From contig NC_037090.1 in the NCBI RefSeq assembly GCF_002994745.2, positions 22,952,001 to 23,016,000 on the forward strand: a stretch of DNA of 64,000 bases. The letters run 5' to 3'. A program made the translations under genes and the position numbers. The DNA comes from Rosa chinensis. Taxonomy: Eukaryota; Streptophyta; Magnoliopsida; Rosales; Rosaceae. Position 1 is the first letter of the stretch; the number at the start of each line of letters is the position of its first letter. Positions 9,897-21,498 of the stretch are shown here, one piece after another. The notes below the pieces were generated by a model. The model had not been told where the DNA came from. It did not search any database and was given only the letters and a program-made list of their open reading frames with translations.

Positions 9897-12800
9897 TAGT
9901 GGATAGATTCAGCCTCACCTATTCATATTACTAATTCTTTGCAGGGATTCATAAGGAGGAGAATCCCAAAAAGTGATGAAGTGAACCTGTGTGTGGGCAA
10001 TGGCATGAGAGTGGTAGTCAAGGCTATTGGCACTTTAAAGCTTGATCTAGGATCAGGAAAATTGTTAGTTTTGGACAATGTTTTTTATGTACCTTCCATG
10101 AGAAGGAATTTGATTTCAGTTTCTCTTTTAGTCAAATCCAGTTGTAGACTTGTTATTGATAGTAATGGAATTCTTATTTCTAAAAATTCTGTCCAAATTG
10201 GTTCTGGTGTTATTATGAATGATTATTTATAGCTCAATTATTCAATGGCTAAACAAGAAGTTTTACTCGTTGAAAATAATACAAACAATACTAGCACTTT
10301 AACAGGTGTTAAAAGAACCAAACTAAATGAAAAGTCTGCATTTTTATGGCATAGGAGACTTGGCCATGTATCAAAAGAGAGACTGAAAATTTTGGTGAAA
10401 AACAAAATCCTAAATGAACTTGATTTTTTTAATCTAACAGACTGTGTGGAATGCTTTAAGGGAAAAATAACCAATACAAGAAAGAAGACTGCATATAGAA
10501 GCCAAAATTTACTAGAACTCATACATACTGATATATGTGGGCCATTTAGGCATCAAACTATATGTGGGAATGTGTATTTTATCACATTCATTAATGACTT
10601 TTCTAGATACATTTATGTTTATCTACTTTCAGAAAAGGCACAAGCATTGAAAGCCTTTCAAATCTTTAAGTCTGAGGTAGAAAATCAACTAGAAAAGAAA
10701 ATCAAAACAGTGAGATCAGATAGAGGTGGTGAGTTCTATGGCAAGTACACTGAATCCGGCAAATAAAAGGGTCCATTTGCCTTGTTTTTGCAAGACAATG
10801 GAACTAAAGCTCAATACACAACACCCTATAATCTACAACAAAATGGTGTTGCAAAGAGAAAGAATAGGACCCTTTTGAACAAGGTTAGATGCATGATGTG
10901 TACAACTGGTTTGCCAAAATTTATGTGGGGTAAGGCTTTAAAAACTGTAAATTATATTTGCAACAGGACACTTAGTAAGGCCATAGAAAAGACTGCTTTT
11001 GAGCTTTGGTGTGGCAAGAAACCTAGTCTTCATCACTGCCAAGTTTGGGGATGTCATGTAGACCCTAGGGTTTATAATCCAAGCTTGAATAAACTTGATC
11101 CCAAAACTGTTAGTTGCTATTTTATAGGTTATCCAAATAAATCTAAAGGCTATAAGTTATATTCTGCTCACCTTTCACCTAGAATTTTTTTAACTCATCA
11201 AGTAAAATTTCTAAGTGAAAAAGTTCACAATACAAACTTTAAGGACTTAACCTCAGATTTTGAGGAAATTGTGTCAGATGAGAATATAAGTGTAGCATTG
11301 CCTTTAGAAAAAGAACCATTAGCAACTGAAACTGTTACAGAAAATCAAGATGCACAAGATCAAGTGAGTGATCAGGAAATTCATCTTGGTGATCATCAAG
11401 CTAAACTTGAAATTTTACCTGAACCAATCCCTGATGCAGAACCTCAAAATCCTCAAGTACCTCAACCTAATCCTGAAAATCCTCAGCCTAGAAGATCACA
11501 GAGAGCGAGAAAACCAACTTATGGTGGGGGGAAGAAAGTGATTACATTGTTTATCTGCAAGAAGCAAAAATTAAAATGGACTGTGCAAAAAACAATGATC
11601 CAACTACATTTAATCAAGCCATTGAAAGTAGTGAATCACATCAATGGAAGCAGAAAGTGATTCCATGAGCCAAAATGCAGTTTGGGAATTAGTTGATCCT
11701 GACCCCAAACAGAAGCCTATAGGTTGTAAATGGGTTTTCAAAACCAAAAGAGATGCAAATGGCAATGTAGAGAGACATAAGGCAAGGTTAGTTGCCAAAG
11801 GATTCACACAGAAAGAGGGTATTGACTTTACTGAGACTTTTTCTCCAGTTTCTACAAAAGACTCGTTTAGAATAATCATGGCTTTAGTGGCTCATTTTGA
11901 TATGGAGTTGCACCAAATGGATGTTAAAACAGTCTTCTTGAATGGTGAACTAGATGAAGTGATTTATATGAGGCAGCCAGAAGGTTTTGTACCAGCTGGA
12001 AGTGAAAACTTAGTGTGCAAGTTAAGAAAATCAATTTATGGCCTAAAACAAGCTTCTAGACAGTGGTACAAGAAATTTGATTTTGTGATTTCTACTTTTG
12101 GATTTACAGAAAATCTTTTGGATGAATGTGTTTATTTGAAGACAGTTGGGAACAATTTTATTTTCCTAGTTCTCTATGTGGATGATATACTTTTGGCTAG
12201 CAGTAACCTAAAACTGCTTAAAAATACTAAGAGCTTTCTGTCAAAGAATTTTGACATGAAAGACTAGGAGAAGCATCCTATGTACTAGGCATTGAGATTA
12301 AAAGAGATAGGGCACAGAGACTACTTGATTTGTCTCAACAGAATTATATTACCAAAATTTTGAAGAGATTTGGTATGGAAAAGTGTGCAGCTAGAGAAGT
12401 TCTCATGTCCAAAGGAGATAAGTTAACCAAGAAGCAGAGTCCCAAAAGTGATGTTGAGAAAGAGAATATGGAGTCAAAGCCTTATGCCAGACTTGTAGGA
12501 AGTCTCATGTATGCACAAGTCTGCACTAGGCCATACTTGTCTTTTGTAGTAGGGATTTTATGAAGGTTTCAATCCAATCCAGGCCATTAGCATTGGGTAG
12601 CTGGGAAGAAACTGTTGAGGTACCTGCAGAAAACTAAATGTCACATGCTTGTATATAGGCAAGTGGAGGATCTGAAACTCGTTGGATTTTCATATTCTGA
12701 TTTTGTAGGGAATTATCCAAACTCCAAGAAGTCAACTTGTGGATATATATTCATGCTTGCAAGAGGTGCAATTGCTTGGAAGACCATGAAGCAAACACTT

Positions 12801-13130
12801 GTTTCAACTTCCACTATGCAAGGCAAATTTATTGCAGTATATGAAACTGTATGTGAAGGACTTTGGATCAAGAATTTTTTGATACAGACCAAAGTATTGG
12901 GTCACATTATGGCTGGCACACTTGTGATTTATTGTGATAATGAGGCAACTATTTTCTTTGGCAAGAACAGTAAAAGATCAAACAATTCCAAGCATATTGA
13001 TTTAAAGTATTACAGTGTAAGAGAGGGTAAAGCATGGTGAGATAGTTGTTTTGAGTATTGACACAAATTCACAGCTAGCATGCAGATCCTTTCACCAAGG
13101 CCTTGTCAATGGCTGCATTCCAGAAGCATA
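9897..13130 (+). pseudogene. pol: Copia element A pol (protease-integrase-RT-RNase H), broken
   Basis: Protease keeps an Asp-Ser pair (DSASP in place of the usual DSGA, about 9903). Integrase has the GAG-pre-integrase HRRLGH...CVEC zinc motif and two catalytic aspartates (HTDICGPF, FINDFSRY), but the Glu of QQNGVAERKN is Lys (QQNGVAKRKN), which should abolish strand transfer. RT has YVDD at about 12175-12186. RNase H (FSYSDFVGNYPNSKKSTCGY) is present but altered. Stops or frame changes occur near 9879-9939, 10230, 10764, 11640-11660, 12267-12330 and 12563. The element cannot supply its own proteins. Confidence 0.9.
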
Positions 13131-13759
13131 CAACAAGCATTGGAGTTTTAGCTAATCGATCTAGATGCTTAGATTCAGTAGGAATTAGTCCAGTTAGAGC
13201 AATTTAAAATTTTAAGTTTCTAAGTTCTTGTATTTCTTTAAGTTGTGGTTTTCCAGTTTATTATTATCAATAAAATTTTGAGGTATTTTCAGTTATAGTT
13301 TTGCTGCAGCTTTGTTGTTTTATTCTTGAAAATTATCATTTTGTTTTGAATGTCATACTTGCTGTCAGATGACTTAAAATCATGTATAGCATGATGTTAC
13401 AATTCAAGCAATGAATAATAAGCCATCAGTGTAAAGAAATTGCTTTCTGGTTTTAGAAATATACAGTAGGACATGATATATGTCTACTTGTTGATACACA
13501 TCAACATATATCGTATCACTTCTAGTTATGGCATATGTGGATTGCAGGAGCTTATGCTGTGGTTTTGAAACTCTGTAATTTTGTTAGAGTGTATGTTGTT
13601 TCTTGCTCTGCATTAGTAACTGTACGTGATTTGACCATGTTGGAATGGATTTCTAGTTTGAATTTTGTTGTCTGGCGCGCACTTTAGTAAGTTAAATAGT
13701 TTTTGACATTTTTTGGTGCAAATTATCAAGCTTAATATGTGTCAATCCAAGGGGGAGAT

Positions 13760-14249
13760 TGTTAGAATCATTATGGACTTGTCACACATTAACATAAAGT
13801 AAATTGATAATTAGCTTAATGTCAAAACTAGTTTTACATGGACACAAACTATAAACCAATACTTGTAGCTTAATGAAAGAGTGTATCAATTCATTAAGGT
13901 TAGTAATCCAATTCTTAGTCTGCAAGAAAGACTACAATGAAGTGTTACATTAAGAATCTAAGTAGGAGACCTAATCCGATATGAACTGCTTTGATGGAAA
14001 GCTTCTTGAGGTTTAAGTCACCTATATAAATAGATGAACTTGGTCCATGTTACCACCATGTTTTTGCATTAGTTCTGTCCATTTAGAAGCAAGGTTGGTA
14101 AGTAACAGAAGGCCATATTCAGTGATCGTGTTTGCAGCTGCAGAAGATGGAATCCATGCCGGTAATTGCTGAAGGTAAGCCTTGATCCTTGTATGAGTGT
14201 TGTCGAGTTTATGTGCATATGATTGTGAGCATGGTTGTATGGTTTTACA
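13760..14249 (+). repeat. Right (3') LTR of Copia element A
   Basis: 490 bp, about 96% identical by eye to the left LTR, ending TTTTACA just before the flanking TGCCA. Confidence 0.95.
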
Positions 14250-14254
14250 TGCCA

Positions 14255-14515
14255 GAGATGCAGATCGAAAGACTTCAGGACACAAACATAAACCACGTGT
14301 TCAGGAATCTGTGAGACTCATCATGTCATCTAAAACCAAGCCCACAGCAGCAGTATCTCCGTAGCTAGCTATGCCGTTCAATAACAGCTTATACATATTG
14401 ATATCCAATGTCCAATGTCCTTCTGTACCATTTCCTTGTAAAATTCCATTACCACATCGGCTTTTCCAGCAGCACAAAGTGCACGTATCATCATTCTGAA
14501 ACATGTTTTACAGCA
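14255..14515 (-). pseudogene. PPR protein fragment, proximal part
   Basis: Minus-strand frames give MIRALCAAGKADVVMEFYKE, then in another frame DINMYKLLLNGIASYGDTAA and DDMMSL, then PEHVVYVCVLKSF. This is typical pentatricopeptide repeat text, with at least two frameshifts plus an extra GATC-like insertion before the Copia junction. The 5' limit near 14515 coincides with the start of DNA copied from the Mal d 1-associated gene, so two unrelated gene pieces meet there. Confidence 0.65.
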
Positions 14516-14517
14516 AC

Positions 14518-16585
14518 CTCCGGTTTTCCTTATTCAAATAGGATTACAACTCATAAGCCTGTTTTATCTTCTAAGCACTGTTTCATGATGGCAATGATCA
14601 ACCCAAACATTAAACATGAAATATGCTATTTGTGGGAAATCAAGAAAGCAAATATTGGTTCTGATGTAATTTGGTCAAAACACTTTCTAAAGAGAATCCA
14701 GCTTCTTTCTTTCTTTATTTTTGCAAGCAAACAAAATTGAAGAACTCTAAGATGAGTTTTATGTCCTCAATATATATGTAAATTGGTATGTTCATGTGAT
14801 TTGCAGTCTGGTGAAGAATGAATAGCATGTTATTTTTAGGTTTGCTAAATTAATCTCCCTTGAATGACACCTCCTAAGACTTCTTGTTTGATTACTCTGC
14901 ATAGAGTTAGTATGAGGCTTTTGATATCTTAAATTAGATGAACATGGTCGAAGGTACTTTTATGGTGATGTAAAATAGGTTGCTGCTGCCCTTGTTGGAA
15001 CCAATGTAATCAAACTATCAATATAATTAAACATCAGTTTCTGCAAGTTTTGATGCAATTCATTTCTGGATAACTGATTCTTGTGGTTTAAAATGGCTCA
15101 TTTGTAGTTTAAACGGCATCCTAAACCCATTTTATTATGGCTGATTAACGGTAGGATGAAAAAGTATTCGACTAAACAGACCAATCCTTTTTTACTCTCT
15201 CCTCTTGTTGAGAATGGTTGGTTCATACTGGCTTGTTTACTATAACATTGACCAACCAATATAATCTGTTCTGCACTCTACTTTTTATCAGGCCTGTTCA
15301 AGTGGTACAATCAACAAAGCGTACACCGAAAATGATGTCACGGACCAGGTGATGAACAAGGTTTCAAATTTCAGTTTTAGTTTCGATTTCGGTACTTCAA
15401 ATTTAAGGAAATTTCGAAGAAAATTTCGATTTCGGTTAAAAATAAAGAAATCATATTAATTGCATTTATAAAATGATATTTTTGAATGAAACTTTTACAT
15501 AGACTAAACTAACCTATAATAAACCTATTTACAATATAACCTCTCTAAAATTATACATTTATAATAGAATTGTAATATTTAATATGTACGAGTAATTAAC
15601 AAGTACGTACTGTAGTAGGTTGCTAAAGTAGTACGTGTTTTATCTATATGTAATCTCTTATAATTGTACTGTATATTGATAATGTGAATGTGATTTACTT
15701 TTTTTCTTTTTTTATGGCTGGAACCCAGTTGAATTGTCATTGTTCCATAATATATAGATCACTTAACCTTGACTAACTTAACCTTGACTAAATGGAGTAC
15801 AAGTTGAATTGTCATTGTTCCACACTAAATGGCGTACAAGTTAAATTCGAACAATGCATATAAAAGCACTGTTTGAGTAATAATAGTCTTACCCAAGGTT
15901 TCAAATTTCGGTTTCAGTTTCGATTTCGGTACTTCAAATTTAAGAAAATTTCGGAGAAAGTTTTGATTTTGGTTAAAAATAAAGAAATCATATTAATTGC
16001 ATTTATAAAATGTTATTTTTGAATGAAACTTTTACATATATAGACTAAACTAACCTATAATAAACCTATTAAGAATAAGTGTGTTACTACAATGTGGTTT
16101 GATCCCTATGGTTGAACTGCTTCCATTTAGTATCATATAATACTGCTCCCAAGTACATGAATTTTGAAAATGATTTTGGTAGTAGAGAAAAGCAAAAAGG
16201 TTTTTTTTGTTGTATTCAACTTGATTGGAAAAAAAAAATCAAAATTTCATATTTTCTCAAGAAAATATGAGTAAAAAATTCATTGTCGGTGGCATACAAA
16301 TTTCACAGAAGTTTTGGAGAAATTTCGGACAAATTTTTGGTGTGAATTTTTAAATATATTTTGTGTGTAGATATTTCGAAAATTAAAAATTTCGCAGAAA
16401 TGTACTAAAATTTTTGAAAAATTTCGGGATACTCCTGACAGAAATGATATAGCATATGAATTTCGGTTCGGTACTTCCAAATTACGGAAATTTCAATTGA
16501 AATTTCGATAGTTTCGGAGAAATTTGAAAGCTTGGTGATGAAAGGGTCTGTGTCCTTTGGGTCATCAGACAATGGAGCATTAAAC
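14518..16585 (+). pseudogene. Partial copy of the Mal d 1-associated protein gene (intron 3' half plus start of exon 2)
   Basis: From about 14518 the sequence follows 52185-53060 closely, beginning with CAAATAGGATTACAACTCAT. It covers the 3' part of intron 1, the acceptor, and the start of exon 2 (peptide wording YTENDVTDQVM). The copy is interrupted at 15357-16535 by a hAT MITE, resumes at 16544 (KGSVSFGSSDNGA) and stops matching near 16585. Exon 1 and most of exon 2 are absent, so it cannot encode the protein. Small indels and many substitutions separate it from the intact gene 37 kb away. Confidence 0.9.
15357..16535. mobile_element. hAT-type MITE with internal end duplication
   Basis: Ends CAAGGTTTCAAATTTC and, inverted, CAAGCTTTCAAATTTC. 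It is flanked by a perfect 8-bp duplication GTGATGAA (15349-15356 and 16536-16543), the hAT target-site length. 1179 bp, no transposase. The first ~190 bp is repeated in direct orientation from about 15895, suggesting one copy inserted in another or an internal duplication. Many TTTCGGT-like motifs lie near both ends. Confidence 0.9.
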
Positions 16586-18463
16586 TAAGTTAATGAGCAG
16601 TGACACACATAACTCAAAAATCTTGACCTAATAATTGAATGGGGATGATAGATAAGAAAGACTAACTTAATGAGCAAATAATAACTCAGAGCAGAAGCCG
16701 TAGCAGGGTGATTGATTGAGTGATTCAGACCAAAAAGACAGTATTGAGGAAGACTATCAAAATAGAATAGAAGAGAGAGAGCAGGGTTAAAAATTTGAAT
16801 AGGTATTATTCTAAAATCAGTAACACAAAGAATATGGACCATTGGATGATTAGGTCAGGAGAGGATCTGGGGCTACAAACAACTTTCAAATAATAATTAT
16901 GCATAGAAAGCCCATATAATAATGATACAGTATTCAATAATAAAAAAGGCTCAAGTGTTTGCCTATATCACCGAAGATCTGAAAATGTAGACCACGTAAG
17001 ATATATCATTTTTCCATTTTCCAACGTGAAAGCTCCAGAAAGTCCTTCATTTCCCACAATTATAATCCCCCAAAAACGTCGATTGATTGGTGACCGGTTC
17101 TTTGTAGGCCATTTTGTTTTTGGCCCGGGGCTGTGATGAGTCACCACCACCCGCCAGACGTGCATGAGATGATCAGAAGAAGAGGACGACTTAGAAAGTC
17201 TCCTCTCGAGTCAGTTTTAAGATTTGAGAGAAGTGGTGCAAAAATTTGAATGAGACTTTTCGAGTTAACTTTCCATTAATACTAACAAAAAGCATGATGT
17301 TGTACAAAAAAAAAAACAATATACTCGGCCAAGATTGATAAAACCCCGGCCCGCCCCTGTCAATAGCAGTAACAAAACCAAAACTTCTCTGTCGTACGTC
17401 CTAGTCCCACTACCCAGACACATACTTTCCTCTCTACTTTATTTTAATTTGTAAAGATCCAATAATGCATCTCCGGCCAGCTCTCCTTCACGGCTTCCCC
17501 TCTCTATTTAGCCAGCCTCTGCCATATGTTCTTGCCTCGCTCTTTTATATTTTGGGAGGTAGGCATCAAGGCATGCATACAGTATTTTCGAAATTGCTTA
17601 TATAGTCTTCGTATATTAGTTTAATTGCAACAAAATATACTTCCTTTTCATGTGCTTCATACTTATATTACTATGATTTTCAAGGTTTTCTGGCTATTCA
17701 TTTTGGTATATAGCTGACCAATATGATATAGTGCAGGTTGGTGCTTCGAAAAGCAGGTTCGATTGGTTGCTTCACTTCCCCTACATCCGGCCGTTCGAGA
17801 CTTTCACACAATGTCCAGAATACTTGCAATAGTGAGAGACTGGTTTCAAAATTATCTATACTTTTCCAGGGCTACAATATGCATCCAGGGTATTAACTAA
17901 TCTGACCTTTTTCAGATAATATTGAAGTTCAGAAAAGCAATTTTGAATTATTACTTTACTTCCCTGAAGCATTTTTGGTGTTCAAAATTTCCAGTAGCTT
18001 CTGTAATTTCTTCTGTTTCCTTGTGATGCCCTAAAATGTACAGGTTTGGTTTTCAGCCATAGCTTCGCAACCCATGCCATAGTATCTATATTGATAACGT
18101 ACCTTACGACTATATGGAAGCATCCACATGGTCAGATAGCTATTGTGGTGATGAATGTGCAAGATGGGGTATTAGACATTATGGTGATTATCCTCGCGCA
18201 TATTCCTCGCACGTACATCGGTTTGTTTACAGTAATTGCAACCACCAATGCTTTATATATTATTGTAAGTATCTTTTGGCTCTTTATTTGGCTCATATCA
18301 CACGCACGTACAGGCCTTCTTTATTCTAATTTCTTTGAATTTTTGTTTTTGCTTTGGTTATTCCTTTTTGCTATTCTGTTTTAAAGACTTCTTTCCTTGA
18401 GCGGGAAATAAGCAACCCACCCACTCATACTAATGATAACACTTTCTTTTAAAGGAAAAGAAC
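16586..18463. other. Gene-free stretch
   Basis: No convincing gene. A 71-codon open frame with five Cys starts at 18114 and a 65-codon minus-strand frame lies at 16968-17165; neither matches anything I know. TATA-like boxes occur near 17510-17550, but no transcript can be argued from them. Confidence 0.4.
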
Positions 18464-20208
18464 TGTTGGTGCCGATTTCGGCATCAACGAGTCAACGGAA
18501 GTTCCGTTGAAATCCAAGTGTAAAGTGGTGGGCTTGCTTTCTTGAAGTGCGCCTATCTCTTCCTTCGATTAGTTTGATTATATGTGTGGCCTTGGTCGTC
18601 CACCTCTTGTGACTGAAGGTGTGGTCTCGGGCTTCCTTCACCTGGTATTGGGCGTCCAAGCTCCTTTGTTGGGTGAAACTGATAGTTTCGCCTCGGGCTT
18701 CCTTCACCTGATATTGGGCTTCCAAGCTCCTTTGTTGGGTGAAATTGCTAGTCTCAACTTGGACTTCCTTCGGCTAATGTTGGGCCTCCACGCTCCTCTG
18801 TTGGGTGAAACAGATAGTCTTGCCTCGGACTTCCTTAACCTGATGTTGGGCGTCCTGGCTCCTTGTTGGGTGAAACTGATAATCTCGTGTCGGACTTCCT
18901 CCACCTGATATTGGGCCTCCAAGCTCCTTTGTTAGGTGAAACTGATAGTCTCATCTTGGACTTCCTTCACCTGATGTTGGGCCTCCAAGCAGCCTTGTTG
19001 GGTGAAACTGATAGTCTCATCTCGGACTTCCTTCACCTGATGCTGGGCCTCTACGCAGCCTTGTTGGGTGAAACTGATAGTCTCTTCTCGGACTTCCTTC
19101 ACCTTATGCTAGGCCTTCAAGCAGCCTTGTTGGGTGAAACTGATAGTCTCACCTGGGACTTCCTTCACCTGATGCTGGGCCTCCAAGCAGCCTTGTTGGG
19201 TGAAACTGATAGTCTCGTCTCGGACTTCCTTCACCTGATGCTGGGCCTTCAAGCAGCCTTGTTGGGTGAAACTGATAGTCTTGCCTCGAACTTCCTTCAC
19301 CTGGCATTGGGCATCCAAGCTCCTTGGTTGGGTGAAACTGGTAGCCTTGCCTCAGATTTCCTCTACCTGGCGTTGGGCATCCACGCTCCTTTGTTGGGCG
19401 TCCACAACCTCTAGTTGGAAGAGCCTCATAGCATAGATATTTTAGCATAGTGTTGGGAGAAAAGAGAGAGCTGAAGTCCCCCTCAGCCTTGTGAAGGCTG
19501 CGTATTTATAGGAGAAGAGGGTTGAGGTGGAAAGGGAAAGGCATGGGCTCAATCCCATAAAATCGGGGTGTCAGCCCCCACTCTCTGCTTACTGACGCTC
19601 CAAGATGGATTTGACAGAGTTGGTGACAGGTGTCGCCACGTAAACCACCCTTTGTCCTCGAATCACTGTTGACATGACAAGGGAGCCATACTGGGTGTCA
19701 GAGCTTGACACGTGGAAAAGTTGGTGAGAGTTGGTCCTTGATGTGTACTACCATGTCTCCTTGACTACGTCCAAGTGTGAGCCTGAAGGTCGAGACTTTA
19801 AGCTTGGAAGTCGTGGTCATGATCCTTAGAGGTTGAGGCTTCTAAGCCTTGGGAGTCGAATTCTTGGCCTTGGGGGTTGAGGCTCCTGATTCCTTCGGAC
19901 TATGCTATTCTAATAGTCAGGTCACGATATGCTTTGACCTCGCCGTCCAAGGTGACAAGTCAATAACATGGTGACTGTCCAAGACCTAAGAGGTGGAGGT
20001 CCAAGGTTAAAGACTTGGCATACCATGGTTAGGCATCTTACTAGTCATGGTTATTTTCATCTTAGCATTATCTTTTCTTTCTCGATGAAGGGTTTAAGTG
20101 CGTTGAAATGTCAGGGTCTTACGTGGACTTTTTGACATTTCAACGCGTCCTACGTGGAATGGGTTGAAAAGTCAAAAGTCTTTGTCGAACCAAATTATGA
20201 CATCAACA
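18464..20208. mobile_element. Solo LTR (probably Ty3/gypsy type), 1745 bp
   Basis: Starts TGTTGGTGCC and ends GACATCAACA, near-perfect inverted ends with TG...CA. Flanked by a perfect 5-bp duplication AGAAC (18459-18463 and 20209-20213). No gag/pol adjoins it. It holds a minisatellite (18600-19410) and a TATA-like tatttatagg near 19503. The length suits gypsy LTRs rather than Copia, but the family is an inference. Confidence 0.85.
18600..19410. repeat. 60-bp minisatellite inside the solo LTR
   Basis: About 13 imperfect tandem copies of a unit containing TTGTTGGGTGAAACTGATAG and GACTTCCTTCACCTGATG. Since 60 is divisible by three, frames stay open across the array on both strands; the plus strand gives a repeating LLGETDSL...DFLHLMLGLQA peptide over 183 codons. 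No start context, intron or homology supports a real protein. Confidence 0.9.
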
Positions 20209-20213
20209 AGAAC

Positions 20214-20465
20214 ATTTATTCAACCAACTTGAAAGTTACAACTATTGGAATGAACGAAATTAGTATCAACATATCTAGACCCATTCATGCAAATCCTCGT
20301 TCCTTTCTTCCTAGCTAACCCACAAAAATATTATAAGGAGTTAAACTCCATATCTTTAGACAAAGACTTAATAGCTACTTCAAAAGAATTCACAAAAGAA
20401 GGGAACGTACCGGATGCCAACTTCGGGTAAAATGACGCCCTCTCTAAGTCTCTAACATCACAACA
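20214..20465. other. Unassigned DNA between solo LTR and LINE fragment
   Basis: No coding signal seen; probably the LINE 3' region or older flanking sequence. Confidence 0.3.
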
Positions 20466-20900
20466 CAATTAACACACTACCATGCTGCATGCAAAGGCAT
20501 TTCAATGGAACTATGGCATCTAAAACAATATTCATCGTCTTCAATAATTATCCTCTTACTCAGAGCCTTGCACGGCATATACCCCTCAGTAAAATGTACC
20601 ATTTTTGAAGTACGTACCTTGTGCTTCCATAGATGCCTAAAAAAAGCTGTCACCCTCAGGTCAGCCAATATCCACTCTTGACTGTGTACTGACGACCATT
20701 CTAATTAAAATGCCAAACAACAACATCAGGTGTAGGTGATCTTACCAATGGGATTTTCAAGATAGCCTCCCTCTGGCCACTCTAGCAAAGTATTGTTCCA
20801 AAAGTCAATAATCATGCACGCTCCTGATGCAGTGATAAGTGCTTCAACCTTCATCTCCAGGCTCATGCTTGCCCGAGGCAAACAGGCAGTAGCTTGAATT
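20466..20900 (-). pseudogene. LINE ORF2 fragment (zf-RVT region)
   Basis: Minus-strand wording matches the region after the reverse transcriptase of plant L1 elements: DVVVWHFN then NGRQYTVKSGYWL, followed after a frameshift by LWKHKV and the zinc-binding block CFRCHSSIEMPLHAAW. In-frame stops separate the pieces. The N-terminal RT and C-terminal RNase H are not found nearby. Its upstream (right) side abuts the hAT element at 20935. Confidence 0.6.
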
Positions 20901-21498
20901 AGTCCAATTCTAGAACCCACGGGTCCTCAACATTTAGGCCTGGCAATAGTGCAGTCACGGGCGGGCTTAATGGGCTTAACCCGTTTTAACCCATTAAGAT
21001 AACGAGTTGAGCCCAACGGGTTCGCGGGTTACCTGTTGGAACCTATTAAGACCGCTAAGGTTTTTTTTTTTTTTTTTCATTTTTAAATTCTTTTCTAATC
21101 AATTACCCATTTTTTTAAAATCCTTTTCCAACCCATTACCCATTGAAACTCTTTTTCATTATTGCTTTGAAAATCAACAAACTCAAAGAAAATCATTAAA
21201 TCAAACTATCAAAACTTAAATACATATTAGACTCACAATTCTCATAATAGGTGAAATTCAATGTTACTTGAAACTAAAATATTACAAATTCAAAGCAAAT
21301 CATTAGATGAAACTAAAAAAGTCTTTAGTTGGTGTGGCCTTGTCCGTCCAATGTCAAATCCAACACATCTTCAGTAAGTTGCTCCAAATCAGTTCAGTCT
21401 TGGTCTAAATTACACAAAAAGAAAGAGAGGCAAATTAAAATAAATATTCACATGATGAAAAGATAAGAAGCTAACACAATAACCAAGTGATATAGAAT

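Larger units (their letters stand above)
7278..14249 (+). mobile_element. Copia LTR retrotransposon (element A), complete but decayed
   Basis: Two direct LTRs of 490 bp (7278-7767 and 13760-14249) start TGTTAGAATC and end TTTTACA. A primer binding site TGGTATCAGAGC (7770-7781), complementary to initiator tRNA-Met, follows the left LTR. A polypurine tract (aagggggagat, 13749-13759) precedes the right one. I counted about 20 differences between the LTRs (near 4%), so the insertion is moderately old. The flanking 5-mers TGGCA (7273-7277) and TGCCA (14250-14254) fit a duplication with one later substitution. Order is gag, protease, integrase, RT, RNase H, hence Copia. It lies inside a PPR fragment. 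Confidence 0.95.

Noticed and set aside
17730..17830. Possible miR482-like precursor (cttcacttcccctacatcc)
   Set aside because: No complementary arm was found nearby and the match to the mature sequence is poor.
18114..18329. 71-codon frame with CxxxC...CxxxC pattern, suggestive of a cysteine-rich peptide
   Set aside because: No signal peptide, the spacing between the Cys pairs is too long for an alpha-hairpinin, and an overlapping longer frame shows the opening is by chance.
18600..19410. CRISPR-like regular repeats
   Set aside because: Units are contiguous and imperfect without unique spacers, and the DNA is eukaryotic.
18863..19414. 183-codon open frame with a repeating LLGETDSL peptide
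   Set aside because: It lies wholly inside a 60-bp minisatellite within a solo LTR; frames are open on both strands only because 60 is divisible by three.
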